From: Datnioides undecimradiatus
Lineage: Eukaryota > Chordata > Actinopteri > Lobotiformes > Datnioididae
Direction: 5' to 3'
Length of the DNA: 64,000 bases
NCBI GenBank assembly: GCA_008933995.1
Contig: WARS01000069.1
Span: 372,001 to 436,000, forward strand
Below the pieces are notes generated by a model, which ran no database searches, was not told the DNA's origin, and saw only the letters and a list, made by a program, of their open reading frames with translations. Below, piece by piece: positions 22,800 through 36,550 of the stretch. A program made the translations under genes and the position numbers. The number at the start of each line of letters is the position of its first letter. Positions within the stretch are counted from its first letter, which is position 1.

Positions 22800-25700
22800 G
22801 GATCCACCCCGCAGGTATCTTGTGTCACACTGAGGCCTTTAGTTTCCTCAACTCATTTGATGAAGAAGAGCAGGTTGATTGTGGCTCTGGAGCTTAGCAT
22901 CGGGACCCAGCAGGCTGAAAAAGGCTCGTCTATCACATCACTCTCCCTTCTGCTCCATTAAAACCGAAATTGCTGGTTATCTAATTAACAGGGTGGTGAG
23001 GAGCTTAACCTTGGTGCTGTGCCTGGGTTTGCACATGAAAGAGAGGTGGGCTTTTAAAGGCCTTTCCACGACACAATAATTATTGATAAGAGGCAACGCA
23101 ACACCTGCGAGATGGTTGAAATGTGAAAAGGAAAAGCGAAGGTTGAAGCAGGGAAGGAGGGTTCATTTGGGAGAAGCCAAGTCCCTGAGACAGATGGCGA
23201 GGGGCGCTGGGAGAAACCTCCCCCCATTATGAAAACACCACAAACGCACAGAACTCCAGCTGTGAATGGCGCCGAGCGTACCGCCGGCAGCCACCGAGAG
23301 GCAGCAGCCTGCCAACAAACACCGGCTGATGAAATGGAGGAGCTCGATTCACCGGCACTGCGGCCTTGCTCTGGTGCATGAAAGAGGCTGATACGTGCTT
23401 GTCCGCATTACCAAAGAGTCACGGCGAGCTCCTGCGTGATCCGTAGATTGGATAGATTCAGAGACTGATCGCCGGTGACGGGTGGGAAATGGAGGGAGTG
23501 GATTTCTCGAGATTTCAGCGGCGGCTCCGGGCGGAATTGAGGGAGGGGAGGGACAGCGAGGTGTAGAGTCACGGAGACGGAGAGTCAGGAAGAAAAATGG
23601 AAAAATAACATGAGGGAGGAAATCAGAAGGCAAAGAGGAAATAAAGAAAGAAAGACGGGAACACGGAGGGAGGAAAGGGGAAAAAGGGTCACAGATACGC
23701 AAGACGATCACAACGAAGAAGGAAAATCAGGGTTTTAACCAAACAGTACCCCACCCATCCCTCGCTGATCCCAACATGGCGGTGGTCCCAATTTGCTCCA
23801 AGTGCCTCCACTTTCACAGAAGGCCTCGGCTTCCTTCCCACAATTACTGTTTACATGTCACGTCAATCTGGCCTCTCCTTTCCACGAGGACCAACTGGAG
23901 AAGACGGGTCACGCTGTGTCTTTATGCGACTGTGTGCATGCGTGTGCTTGTGCGTGTGCGTCCATACAGTACACCCTCCTCCCTCTACCCCCGTTTAGCA
24001 TTGAGAGGCCGGCGAGTATTCAACAACAAACCAATTTCAGATTCCATTTTGGCTCAAATTAATCCGGGAGCAGGAGAGTCTAATACAAAACACTCAGATT
24101 CTGCTGGATTTTCGAGGATTAGCCTCTCCATGCGTGATTTGCTCTGCCGGTTTCTACCTGAGTGGTGCTTAACTGGGAGAGCCGAAGACACACTGTCACG
24201 CTGGAAAAGGCTCTCACTCCAGATAAGATTGGAAACTTATCTTCACATCTTGAACTTCTCTCTAAATTTGCTCCGTATTTCAGTGTATTTTTATGTTTTA
24301 ACCTGTGCATAATCAGTATTTTACCTGTAAATAAAGGAAGGTGCACACGTGTTGCTGTTAAATGTGCTTTTACTTTTAAAGTTAAGTTAATGTCTGTCTG
24401 CTTGTTCCAGTGCCTGAAATTGACTTAATTATTAATTGATTAATAATATACGCCCAGAAAAGGCATTTTTACAGCTGAAGCATCACATCAGTATCAAAGA
24501 TGTGCATTTAAAAATATAAACATATCCTGATGTTGCACATTTGTTAACTTTGCAACTTTGTGCACCTTTATTTTTTAATATCTCCTGCACAACAAACCCA
24601 GAAACACTCTGCTGCGTATTCAACTTACGGTTTGGGTTTGTGGCAGACGAGCAGTACCCTTGGCTGAAAACACCTAAACTGCAAAAGCAACACAACGGGG
24701 CTCTATGCTCTTGAACGCAGCACCACAGACTGCAGTAAACTGCGTCCTGTGCAGTGTGTTGTAGCCGTGCCAAAGGGACTTTCGGTAAACTTCCTGGCCC
24801 GACTTGCCTTGTGCACCTGTGCAACGTCGCCGGATTGGCCAGATGTTTTCCAGCACAGTAATTGGACAACAACATCCAACCAGACTGATTAAAAAAACCT
24901 CTTCTGTTGCTGCGTATGAGCAACAAAACACATGAATTCATACACAAAGAGCAGCAGCGTTATGCTTTATCACCATTTTTCAATATGACATAATAATGGA
25001 ACAATTCAAGCTGCTCACAGATGCACCACAGGGCAGAGCGGAGGCCACTCCCTGAAACTATAAAGCTGTTTTTCCATTCCTGCCCTTTGCCATGAAAACA
25101 AAGAAAATATATAAATAAAGGAAAAGCCTGAATAACAAAAATAATAGGTTTTCATCTGACTTGGTAAACGGCAACACACCGGCAAACAGTACGACCACAG
25201 GGAACAGTAGAGAGAAGCAGGGAACACACACAGTCCCATTCAATGACGTAAGGTCAGAGCTTAAAATACGGATTTACAACAATTCATGAATTTATTTCTA
25301 ATAGTTTATCATTTTTTATGTGTTTAATAACAGAGGAACTCATTGAACCCAAACCTGTGCAGCTTTGCAGGGAACCGCCCAAACCCTGCACCTGTTTGCA
25401 ATCAGAAAGGATGCATTATGGGTAAAACACATTGATCTCATGCAAACAAATGGCTGAGGAGCACTTCTGGGCATCTATGTTGCCAAAAGTGCAGCAAAAT
25501 GCAGTTAAAATGCAGATAAATGTGAAACTGTAAATGTAAGACACACTCAGGGGATTTGGAACCATCATCAGAAAGAAGCCAGCGGCGTGCAGAGGAAGGC
25601 TGCCAGTCGAGCAGGACCACGGTCATTAACATTCGGAGAGCGCTGGGTTCAGATCTGTTCGCGGTAGACGCTGAAGGTGCTGCATTATTGCATTTTTATC

Positions 25701-26200
25701 ATCGCTGTTTTCTCGTAAACAGCGGTTTAGTGCATAAATATTACGCTTCTCCTCGCAGGTGATTGCACTGTTGTTTCAAACGAACGTTTACTCTCGCTGC
25801 TGAAGGACAAACACCTCCGGAGCTGTTCTCGTTGGGCCGGCAGTTCAAATGTCGCTAATTAGTTTCACCCCACGTGACGTCCGTCAGTGTCCAGGTAATG
25901 GAGCCAATCAAAACAGAGTAAGGCTTGACTCAGACAGTAATATGCTGCTGCTGCTGCTTCACATTGACACGCTCGGCCTTTATTGTTTAGCATCCACAGG
26001 AAATGCATTTGCCCCTTAGGTTAGTGCCGGAAATTAGTCTGAGAAACACAAGAAAACACAAGAAACACAAGAAAACAGGATGCGTTTCTTCATTTTCCTT
26101 TGATCTTATTTGGTTTATATATAAAAAGCAGTTGCGACAATTATTTTAAACTTTACACAAGAAAAGCTCAATTCCTCCGGTCGGATTTTCAAAATAAAAG
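22800..26200. other. Gene-free intergenic stretch
   Basis: No supported gene. A purine-rich patch lies at about 23500-23700. The frames at 23776-24312 and 24483-24947 show no domain, no splice context and no codon signal that I can defend. A (CTG)5 run lies near 25942. Confidence 0.55.
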
Positions 26201-26204
26201 CATC

Positions 26205-26249
26205 CTGCTGGCCCATCGGTATAAGGATTTTACACCGATGGGCCAGCAG
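26205..26249. repeat. Perfect 16-bp GC-rich inverted repeat (hairpin)
   Basis: The left arm CTGCTGGCCCATCGGT (26205-26220) and right arm ACCGATGGGCCAGCAG (26234-26249) are exact reverse complements around a 13-nt AT-rich loop. The flanks are AT-rich. It could be the fused ends of a small inverted-repeat element or a structured RNA. It is too short for a typical pre-miRNA. Confidence 0.9.
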
Positions 26250-26430
26250 CGATATTAATGATAATATTAATATAGTGTTAATATGTCTGTTAATGAGCAG
26301 AATAGACGTATGTTCATCTGTTAATACCTATTATTGCTTCAGGAGTTTGCGTAACATCACTCGTACTGCTGCAAAGTAAACGGTTACATGGATTTCATTT
26401 TGCCGCGGCTCCTCCGGAACAGAAGCTCAG

Positions 26431-26450
26431 CTGCTGCTGCTGCTGCTGCA
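26431..26450 (+). repeat. (CTG)n trinucleotide run
   Basis: Six CTG units followed by CACGGCCGCAG in a local GC-rich patch. Confidence 0.9.
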
Positions 26451-26454
26451 CGGC

Positions 26455-29400
26455 CGCAGCAACACGTGTAAGAGGCGAACAGCATCTCGAGCATCTGTCA
26501 GCTCTTTATTTCACACCCTGGGGGATTCGGACTTAAGTGCTGTTCTGGCCGACGCACACCGGGTTGAACCTGGCAACGAACACAAAAACAAGCACCCAGA
26601 CCGAGCGTATTACTGTTACCTCCTCTGCAACCTGCAACGTGTTAATTATAAATAGCTTAATCATCCAGGCCGAGCGGTTGTCTGTTGATGTTGCCCAGAC
26701 GTCTCCCGTCCAGGACTCAGATCAGATCTGAGCCTGCTTCAGCTATAAAGGACACTTCAGGGTGTCGGGAGCCGGCCCCGGCGGATTAATCTCCCAGCTG
26801 AAGGAGATACGATGAGCGCGATGCGATGAAGTGAGTCTTCACTTGTGCGCTGCTCTTTCTGAGGTGCCACTGTTTGATTTGGGTACATATCTATAGTCCA
26901 TGTGCTCCCTCCTATAACGAAAACGTGTGTAACCAGAATAAACTGATAAATACATAAATAAATAAAGCCACACTAGGTTTTAATTGATGGAATCAAACGT
27001 CCTAATGTTAAAAATCCCTAAATCCCCAAATCGACAAACTCCACTGTGAGAGAACTCTTTAAACTGTTGGCTCGGTGCCTGGCAGCATATTTGGCTGAGC
27101 TTCCTGTAGCAACTCTTCTCTTGAGTTGAGCTTAAAAAGGCAGTTTGTGATCATCATGAGTTGGACAGTGGTGCTGAACTCGGTTCACCTGAGTCACTTG
27201 AGTCAGTGTTGTTGGACACGCCCCCGCCCCCAAAACCCCACTGTCGCTGTGGATTCACCCGTGGCAAGGAACCAAAATGCAAAATGTGCAAAAAGTATGA
27301 AACTATATACACAAATATGCAAAAATGTGCAAACACTACACATCATAACAAACACCGGTGTGTTTAACCACTGCAATATTTAACTTATTACTTAGATTCA
27401 CTGACTGGAGTGAGGTCAGGGAACCGAATCATCTGAGTCTGCGGTGTTTCCGGTGAGTCCGCCAACTCGCCTTGTGCACTTAGCAGCAGCCAGACAGAGG
27501 ACTCATAGGACTCATAGGATCCGGGTTAATGGAGACCTCAGACTCTGCTGACTCTGGTGACTCAGGAACCGACCAGCTCTAGTGCCGGACTGAACCGGGA
27601 GTCTCAGTCAGTTCACAAACATCCGAAAGTTGTTTAATCCAGACTTTAGTTTGGGCTGAACAAGCTTTGAAAGGTGTTGCTGGTGGATTTCGGACAGAGG
27701 GAAGCTGCTGTTCCAACGTTTCCGGGTTTTAAGCTAAGCTAAGGCGGCGATTCAGCACCTGTCTGGTAAGATGTTCCCCTATATCGTCCTCTGATGAGCT
27801 CAATCAGCCCCTAATCAACGACATTTATGCTCCAGCTGTTTGTTTTAGTTAATTCATGGATGTTTCTCGGCTACTGAGCATGCTAACATCGATATAATAA
27901 TGCAGTAATGTCAGTCAGTCAGTGTTAGGTTGGTTTGGTCAAGTCTGCATCTGCATCGATATTGCGACCACGTGAAGCAGCAGGAGCTGCCGTATAATAT
28001 CAGACTCATCCATTATATTGAACTGGCTATTGAATCTCGTGCGCCTGCTTTACTACAATCTTAAATGTGTAGCTTAATTGAAGGGTGCACTTTTGAAACA
28101 AAATCCATTTTTTTCCTATTAGCTGAGCTTCGCTACAGTTTCTCCATGTAGAAGAAGCAGAAGAACCCCGTGAGGAACCTGTAGCTCCGGCTGGGATTTA
28201 CTGAGCCGAGGTGGGTAGCTCAGGTTGGATGTAGCTGCATATTTACTGCAGAGTTTTATTCAAAAATGTTAAAATATGCCTTTACGTTACAGGATGAAAG
28301 AAGATCTGCACCCTTCGGTTGATCTATACCCACAAAGCAAAGCCTCAGCCGTGGAGAAGGAGGTGGAGGTGGGTGGTGGAGCTCCTTTCTGAGGAGCCAC
28401 TCTGTGAAATAAAATGAACCACAGAGACACGACTCCATACAGTCCGACCGGCAGCAATACGAACATGCATGAGCGACCACACACGCCTGCAAACAAGCTG
28501 GCAGGTGGCGGAGCAGCGAGTCAGCGAGGCATGAAGACACACACACACACACACATGCAGAAACACACGCGTCGACAAATCCGTCTAACCTCGCGCACGA
28601 ACACACAGAAAGCCGTCTGCGCCGCACACGCACGCTCCTCGCCCCCCACACCAACCCTAATCACTCTTGACGTGTTTTCGCCCCCCCCGACAAATGCGCC
28701 AACGTCATCCTCGGACATCCCGGCAATTTGTGCAGTGGGCTCACGTTCCTGTTGCTGTTGCTGGGGCGACGCTGCATCTGGCCTGGCCGCCCGTGTGCCT
28801 GTGGGAAAAGGTTTCGAGGTGCGGCCCGGGATGACTAATGGAGTTCAGGGTCAGGCGGGTCCGTGCGGCCACCCTGCCTGCTGTCCACCCTGCTGGGAGA
28901 CACTCCTTTAAGTACGATACCACAGAAGAAGAAATTCTATTCCAGCTGTCGCCAGAAAAAAACACTATGCTGCTGTCTGAGAGACGCAATAAGCTTTATT
29001 GCCCCGCAGCTCGCAGTAATAGTATATCTGGAAGGCTTACCCGCGTGTTTATCAGTACCAACAGGGAGTGGTTGTAATTGCTGCACAGCCTCGACCTTCT
29101 CATGGACCACACACTCTGCAGAGGATTAGTTTGACGTGTTTTAACTAATTTATCACCCTGCACGTCTTCTTTACTCCACAGCTAACTCCTTTTGAGAGCT
29201 GTTTCAGTTTTACCCACCGTTTCATGCAGAACTGAAGGCGAGCCCACGTCTTTTCTACTGAGCCACGCACCAGACGCAAGGATGGAGGTCCTTGTTGGTT
29301 TTGTCCAGTGACAGTTCCAATAAAGTTTATTCCACAGCTTCACGATGAGCCAGGCCTGCACACCTGCATGATGGGAAACACCTGACTGTTGCCAGATCAA

Positions 29401-31250
29401 AGAGCTGATTGGCTCCTGGTCTTGACCTCAAGGAAGGAAGGAAATCCACATTTTTGGTTTAATTGCAATGTTTAACTCTAGATTGTGGTTTATTAGTCTG
29501 ACGCTGTGCAACAAAGTTTAATCGATTAGTTGGAAATAACAAGAGTATCGATATATATTAGCATATATTAGCTTAGCTAATCTAAAAGAAGCTGATTTGC
29601 CCCCTTGTCCTGGCTCCAGGTGAGGTGCTGTTCACCTTGAACGAACCTCTTGTTGACCAAAAGAGAGAAAGGCAGCACTGCTACTTTGTGCGATTCTGTC
29701 ATAAATGGAAAATATATGCACCTCCTGACTGAAGACGCAGATAATACGGTCTGTGTGTCTCTCAGCAAAGGTCAGTTTTACTTCACAGCAGCCTTTAACG
29801 CAACAGTTTCAGCCACAACGTGTGAAATCCCACAACGGTTTTGTTAAAACGCGCTCGCCGCGGTTTACAGTGGATCTTTTTACAGCAGCCCTGTGGGAAA
29901 TGAGACGACCGCCAAACATTTCTGACCAAAATGTCCACGTCATCGTTTGGGAGCCAGGTTGTTGATCGCTCAGGCAATTACTTAATTCAATCTGGAAGAA
30001 ACGCAGGCCCTAAAATTTGTCGGAGCAGCCAGTTCGGAGCAAATATTGGCCTCTAACTGTCGGGTGCAGGGTCTTTTGAGCGGGGATAAGTAATAAAAAC
30101 ACCCCAGTGCTTGTGCAGGAATCATCCCCGCACAGGAAAACCTTACAGGTGTACCGATGTGATCCCATTTACATTTCCAGGAACTGTTTAGGTCAAAACA
30201 GCCTTAAACGCGAGCCGGGGGGTTGGCTCGTGAACACAAATCACGCAGTAATGACTGTGGACAAAAGCGGAGTCTTTAGGCAGGTCAGCTGGCGTTAAAT
30301 AGAAATAGACAGTTTGGTCGGTCCTTCGGGCGGGTTTACAGACACGAGGCAAACAACGGCGAGTAAATACAACATATCTGCAACAGGAGATCGGTTAGCA
30401 ACACCTGCAGGCACCAGATGAGTAACAGCAGGTCAGACAGCTTACACAATATGAAAAAAAGCAGGAATCAGCCCTTAGAAAGGTCTGAATGTTTAATGAG
30501 CTCATGGAGAGAAGCCGTGCAGGCAGGGTTTGGGGTTTTAGGAGGCCCATCAGCTTCTACCAGGGGAGCTGCATCCTTCAGCGTCTGAACACATACTTAT
30601 TATATCTCTATCTCTGCTATTGCAAGCTAACTAAGAGGGTCAGAGGTCTGACATGATTCCAGCTAATGATGGATGACGTATATCCGTGGATGCATTCCTG
30701 CTTGGAATAGGACACAAACAGGGGCTGAAGCCAGAGCGAGAGCAGTGTTCTTCAGTCACACTGATTGGGGCTCAGGCTGCTAATCGCCACACTACACCCA
30801 CTTTGCCGTGGAGCTCCGCTGCTGTAGCACATTCTGAGCTCGCTGCGTGATTTGTTGCGGCGTCGGGGACGTTTTTATGATGCTCGCGTTCATTTCCGCT
30901 GAGCCGCTCTGCGCCCGCTTCCCGAGTGCATCTGAGGCGGCGTGCGATGCAGCGCTGTTTGGCAGTGTTTTCAGAAAAAACTTTCATTTTATAAGCCACT
31001 TAGACAATCTGATTCATGGACCATAATGCACCAGGGCTCTGCTGTTTGAAGCTGGGAGGTCGGTCCAGGTCACGTTCAAATCAAAGCTGAGAGAGCAGAT
31101 GCGATGAGAGCACAGGTGATGACAGAGTCGGCGTTAACACAGTTACTTAATTAGAGTTTATTCCAAAACTTTACATAGTTTCATTAACATTTGGTGCTAA
31201 TTCATGAAATATACTCATCCCAAAGTCTTCCGATTACTCTTTATTATTTT
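26455..31250. other. Gene-free intergenic stretch
   Basis: No supported gene. It contains an (AC)n run at about 28537-28554 within a GC-rich patch (28350-28900) whose open frames are composition-driven. The rest is ordinary intergenic sequence. Confidence 0.5.
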
Positions 31251-31254
31251 ATTT

Positions 31255-31592
31255 GTTTCCTAGCGTTCCATGTCCTTGTACTTCCTGTTTTATTTTGCTA
31301 ACCTCTTCTCGTCTCGTTTCAGGTCCACTTCCTGCCCTTTCCTTACCCGACCCTGCCCTGATGCATTGCACCTGTGTCCAATTGCCTCCCAGGTGCTGGT
31401 GTATATATTGTGCGCTCCCCCCACCCGTCTGTGACAAGCATACCTGCAGCCCTTCCTTGTGTTTTATCTCGCGCTTTGCCCTTTTGTACCTCTGCTCACC
31501 TGTGAACTCACCATCTTCTGTGCTAAAGGCTTCTGATCTCCTGAGTTTCCGTGTCTTGCTGTTGGGTTCAGTCTGCAGTCCGGTCTGACATT
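31255..31592 (+). mobile_element. Solo-LTR-like retroelement fragment
   Basis: It contains TACTTCCTGTTTTATTTTG, a TATA-like GTATATATTG near 31401, CTTGTGTTTTATC, and a terminal CGGTCTGACA at about 31583-31592. This matches the layout of common fish gypsy-type LTRs (TG...CA ends, internal TATA box). No gag or pol frame adjoins it. Confidence 0.6.
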
Positions 31593-32751
31593 GAAACTAA
31601 AGTGCATGGTGGTTAGGCCCAAACATCCGACAATGCATCTCTGCAAATGGACATTTTTCAAGAACGTGCAGGAAACAACAGGTCAGTACAAGTAGAAATG
31701 GACCAAAACATGCAAAACGTGCAGAAGTGATGGTCAGGAGGTCCCAGTACTTTTTGGTCTCAACAACAACAAAACATGTTGTTTTGCAGACACATATCTA
31801 TATTTATTCATTTTTGTTGTTTTTAACATTTAGGTTGAGGTTCTGTTTAGTTTGGAACACAATTGATTTGGTTGAGCTCAGGGAAATGCAAAGATATGGG
31901 AAGTCAGTGAGCTGCATGGTCATGATTACAATGTTCAGAGCTTGGTTAAGGTCAGTGAACGATCACCGTCACGAGAGAAACCAGAGGAAACAGAAACAGG
32001 CACCAGGCGCCTGCGTTAAAGTCTAATATATTCCATCCAGCCGAGCTCCCGGTGCTGCAGACGGCAGCATCACACTGCTTCCTGCTTTGCTGCTAACAAG
32101 CGAGACTCAGACTTGGTTAGAGGCCGATTGGGGCTGTCAAAACAGTGTATCCCCCCCAACAGTAACGCGGCTTTTTAGATTTCCTCTTTCTTCAGTGGCG
32201 ACATGTTAGTTTATTCTTTACTTGAGAAAACAGAAGGACAGGAGGCAGTGTCCAGTTTCTGGCTTTGGACAGGAAGTGGCTTCATTTTACACTGCTAGTG
32301 AGGTTTGGATTGAGTTTGGTTTAATTTGACTAATGTGTACTTCTTCATATGTTAGCTAACCAGTGCCGAGTGCAGCAGTACAGTGTAGCAGTGTGGTGTG
32401 GAGTAACAGTGAGGCTCAGCGCTGCAGCTCCCAGGTGGAAAAGCTTCGGTGTAGCTTTAGAAAAGAAAAGGTTAGTATGTGTTCATCCCCTGATGTTTGG
32501 TAACCTGAAGAGCAAGTTCAAAACACACACACACACACTGCAGTGGGACATGTGTGTGTTGTAACCACTGGTCTCCTTGCTGTCAATCCATTTCTCATCA
32601 GGAAGCAGAAGGAGGAGAAGAAGAAGAAGACAGATGGATGCAGCCGGGGACCGAGATCAGCTGTCCGCTAATCTCTGGGCGAGAGACATAGAGGGAGACT
32701 GAGAGCGAGAGAGAGAGTCTGTCTGTCTGCTGCTCGTCTCGCCTCGCTGCT

Positions 32752-32765
32752 GTTACCATGACAAC
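32752..32765. promoter_or_regulatory. RFX X-box-like palindrome
   Basis: GTTACCATGACAAC matches the near-palindromic RFX X-box GTTRCCATGGYAAC at 13 of 14 positions. It lies just after a GAGAGAGA stretch and just before GC-rich GAGCGGCGCGCTTGAG, a promoter-like setting. RFX factors act on ciliary and neural genes. Function here is inference. Confidence 0.35.
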
Positions 32766-34063
32766 GGGCCGAACCCAGGAGCGGCGCGCTTGAGATTCTC
32801 CTCGTATTCCTCCTCCCGCTCTGCCTCCTCTTCTTCAATCTGCCTCTCCCCTTGACCCACTCTCCCTCCCTCCCCTCCCTCCCTCCCTCACCCCCCTGCT
32901 AAGCTCTCTCTATCTCCCCCTCGTTTCACTGTGTCTACTTGTCAACCCTCCCACACTGTCTCCCCTTCACTTTATCCCTCTTCTTCACCCTTCAATATCA
33001 CTCACTCCCTCCTTCTTAATTTCCTTCCTCACCCTCTTCTTTCTCCATTCCTCACCACCCTTTGATCCCTTTGACCTCCAAACTAAACCTGAAATGTTTC
33101 CCCTTTGGCGCCAAAAAGGCAGCGGGGAGTCATCAAACCAGACGGGCAACCAGAGCCAAAGGAAAACTGATCGTGCAGACGGGTACGAAGAAGGCGGGTG
33201 ACGCGGCGAACGCATAATCTGACAGGAAACAGGTGGAAACGGGCTGGTGCGCACGCTGAGTGGCCACTGTATTATCCTTATTAGGTGCACCTGTACAATC
33301 TGATGCTATTCAATGCAGCAGCTCCGCCGTGACGTCCGCCTTTACAGCCTTCATCATCAGTTTTTATCCAAACATACGGCGATGCATTCAAATACAGCGG
33401 CTCCACAGATAAATATGAGCTCAATGTGAAAACATATACTTTAATAACCAGCTCTATGGCAGCGTCGGGACCAATCAGAGGCGTTGTTCATTAGATTTAC
33501 GGCAGAGCAGTTGTACTGGATGGGTTTAGCCTGCGCAAGTGGCTAGCAAGTGTGGGTGCAGAGATGATAGGGGAAGTAGGAACGGGTGAGTTGCTGGGTG
33601 GGGCGTTCAGGTGCTGGGAAAAGGATTAGGTCCAGGGTTTAGGGTTAAAGAGCGCTAACACTCATTAGCTAGCTAGCAACAGCATGGTACGTCAGTGTTT
33701 CCTCGCGGTTAGCATCCGACTCGCCATCACTGCCGCCGCCTGCTGCTCGTTTCTGTGATGCTAACGTCGAGAGCTGAAGGAGAAGTCAGGCTAACAAAAA
33801 CATCGACTCTCATATCCACATCCTGCCTCCCACACTTCCACACCCCACCGTCCTGACTCACGTCTGCCTCCCTTACCCTTCCCTCGTCTCCCTCCTCCCT
33901 CCTCTGTCCTTCCCCTCCCTCACCCCTCTCTCCGTCTCACGCAGAGGTTTCCTATCGACTGTCCCTCCAGCACTCTACAAATTAAAGCATATTTCATCCA
34001 AGGAGGAATCTACAATGACCCAATAAACTGCAGGGCTTCCCCGGTTCCTCCACCGCTCACACA

Positions 34064-34065
<2 letters not shown>

Positions 34066-34120
<55 letters not shown>

Positions 34121-34128
34121 TGTGTGTG
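34066..34128 (+). repeat. Compound (TG)n(AG)n(TG)n microsatellite
   Basis: TG run 34066-34108, AG run 34109-34120, TG run 34121-34128. A (CT)n run at about 34265-34283 follows 140 bp later and is complementary to the AG segment. Confidence 0.95.
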
Positions 34129-36550
34129 GGCGGATGCGTGTACGATTATATTAAAACAGCAAGCCTCTGGGTTATACAAGTTCTCATTCCAACACAAAAT
34201 AAGGAAATTTGAAAACAAGAACTGAGAAAGGGAAAGGGATCTTTTCCCTCCCTTGTTTGCTCACTCTCTCTCTCTCTCTCTCTCCCCCCTTTTCCTCAGC
34301 CTCCCTCCCCTGTCTCTCCCCCTTTTGTTCCCCTCCCTCTCTTGTTGCCTAAGGAGGGAGCTACAGCAGCTCCCCACAGGGTTTCACCCCTACTGCTCCA
34401 TCGCCTCCTCGTCTCTCCTTAAATGCTCTTCCCCGCTGCGCTTTCTTTCCATTTTCCTCCATCTTCTCACTTTTCACCCTAATTAAACACGTTACATCTC
34501 CTCTCCCAGCCCCCGATCTTTCCCACCTCCCCCCCTCCAAGACAGTAAAGCACCTTTTTACTCTCCCCCCGTCTTTGAAGTCTGTGGCGGCCGTCGGCGA
34601 GAAGCTGGACTTGCCGTGTGGTTTTGAAATGTTTCGTCACTCGTACCAGGGGTTTGATTTTTCCTCTGGATGGTGGGAAGCTTCCTGGTGTTAAACCTCT
34701 GAGGGTCGCTCGCTCCTCGGCGCCATTATGTCATCTGTGATTTGCAGCTTTGATGCTATTTGAATGCACACCTTGTGATGTCTTTGTAGAGGTCGAAGGA
34801 ACTTTCTCTGTCTATAAAAGCTCCTCAGTTGCACTTCATTTGGTCGTCCCCAATGCTGCTCATGCTATAAAACTATAAATTAAAGCTTTCATGTGGTCAG
34901 CAAAGACGTGGGCTTGGTTTTTAGATGTTTGATGTTGGAAAAACGAGATGAACTGCTTCATTATAGAAGCTTAAACCTGACCTAAAACCATGATTAGTTT
35001 CACTGATAGAAGCCGATACGTCCAAAATGCAGTTGTTGGTACTTGAAACTGACTCAGAGTAGCTTAAAAAGTGGGGTCCTTAAAATCAGGTTCCCTTTAA
35101 AACCGTGGGTCTTTGGTGGATCTCAATGTGTCACTTTAATAAAAGTTAAGTTTTAAAGTTCAGCTCTGTATTAATCTCCTCCTCCGTGCACTCGTCCTCT
35201 TTCTCTGTCTTCTTATTAGCGGCCCTTTATACTCTCTGGCTTTCAGCATGACTGGTTACCGGAGCTAATGTCACCGCAGCCTCTCTGAGTAGAAGAAAGT
35301 GTGAAACGAAGGAAAGACATGGGTGGTATCACTTCGCCAGCCTCTCCCAGTCTTATCTGTCAGTCAGGCAGTTATACTCCTTTTAGACCGCGGGGAAAGA
35401 CCTGAGATTAACTTCTTTTTTCTGACACTGAGTGGATCAACACGCCGCCATGTTTGCCAGGGGTCAGTCCACCAGGGCTCCCATTACCTGACTGCCAACG
35501 CTCAGGATCCTTACTCTTGTCTGAGTGTGTCCACACACTGGCCCACATAGTTTATTCAGGCTGAGTCTGGTCCCCCTTTCCATATTCTGGGAGGTGCAAT
35601 TCGAGTTTGGCCTCCTCATAAGAGTCTTCAAATTGCTCTTACTGCCGCTTGCATTGCCTCGGGATGTTCCAGGATGAGCTGCATGATGTGGGCTGGAGTG
35701 GGATGTCTGGCCTGTTTTGCTTAGTTTACCGCTGCCGCAATCCAGACTCAGATAAGTAGAAAATAGACAGATGCTGCAGCGTTACTCTAGAATTACCACA
35801 AAAATCAGTATAATCCTGCAGCAGATATCAGCATCGTTTGTCTCTCTGGGCCCTGGAGAAGACAAAAAGTCGACATGTTTGCTCTTATTTTGCATTAAAA
35901 GTGCTCTTTGAGTGAATGTGCAATGGGCAGTTACCTCTCCTCTGGCATTTGTCTGCTCTCTTACAGATCATCCCAAAAGCAAAGACGCAAAAATGCAAAA
36001 AGTTGCAGAGCTGTTACATAAACGTTTGCATAAAGTGACCAGAGTGAAGGGGAGACCTTAAAGGGAAACTGACAAACAGGAAATCAATCTTTTGCTTTAT
36101 TAAATGAGTAAAACAGCCCTCTGTGCGTTTCCCTTTTCCAAACAACCCTTTATGTGGCTGGGAAAGTAACAGTAACGGTCATGAATGTTGTTGTGAAGCA
36201 CAGTTTAATACAAAAATCTACTTACCTGACATCAGACGCAACTCTTCAGTCCGACACCACCTGCAGTCCAACGATGTGACTAACTAATCCCAACGGACCA
36301 ACGCATGTGCCTGACCTGATTGTCATTTTAACTTCACGCCAATTTGTAGCCATGCAAACTCAATTAAACAAAGCACAAACAAAATTAATCCAAACTTAAA
36401 GTTAATTACTTTTATTCAATTTAGAAAAGCCGTTCTGAAAGTCCATCTCCATCTCGTTGGTTGCATCTAATTCGTGCTTTGAATTGTTGCAGGGAACTGG
36501 GGTGGTTAATTATGACTTAGACCCCACGAAAGAGGCAAAAACAACAGGTG

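Larger units (their letters stand above)
31600..36540. other. Gene-free stretch with GA/CT-rich patches
   Basis: No coding exon is supported. A GA-rich then GC-rich patch at about 32600-32800 holds an X-box-like palindrome. Pyrimidine-rich stretches follow (32810-33060, 33830-33960, 34240-34350), and a compound TG/AG microsatellite lies at 34066-34128. The regional (GAA)n run near 32620 is short. Confidence 0.5.

Noticed and set aside
23776..24312. 178-codon frame as a possible gene
   Set aside because: No recognisable domain, a second overlapping frame is open, no splice or promoter signals, and no repeat-derived protein match that I can see.
28414..28911. 165-codon frame in a GC-rich patch
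   Set aside because: It runs through an (AC)n repeat and C-runs; overlapping antisense frames are equally open. No domain.
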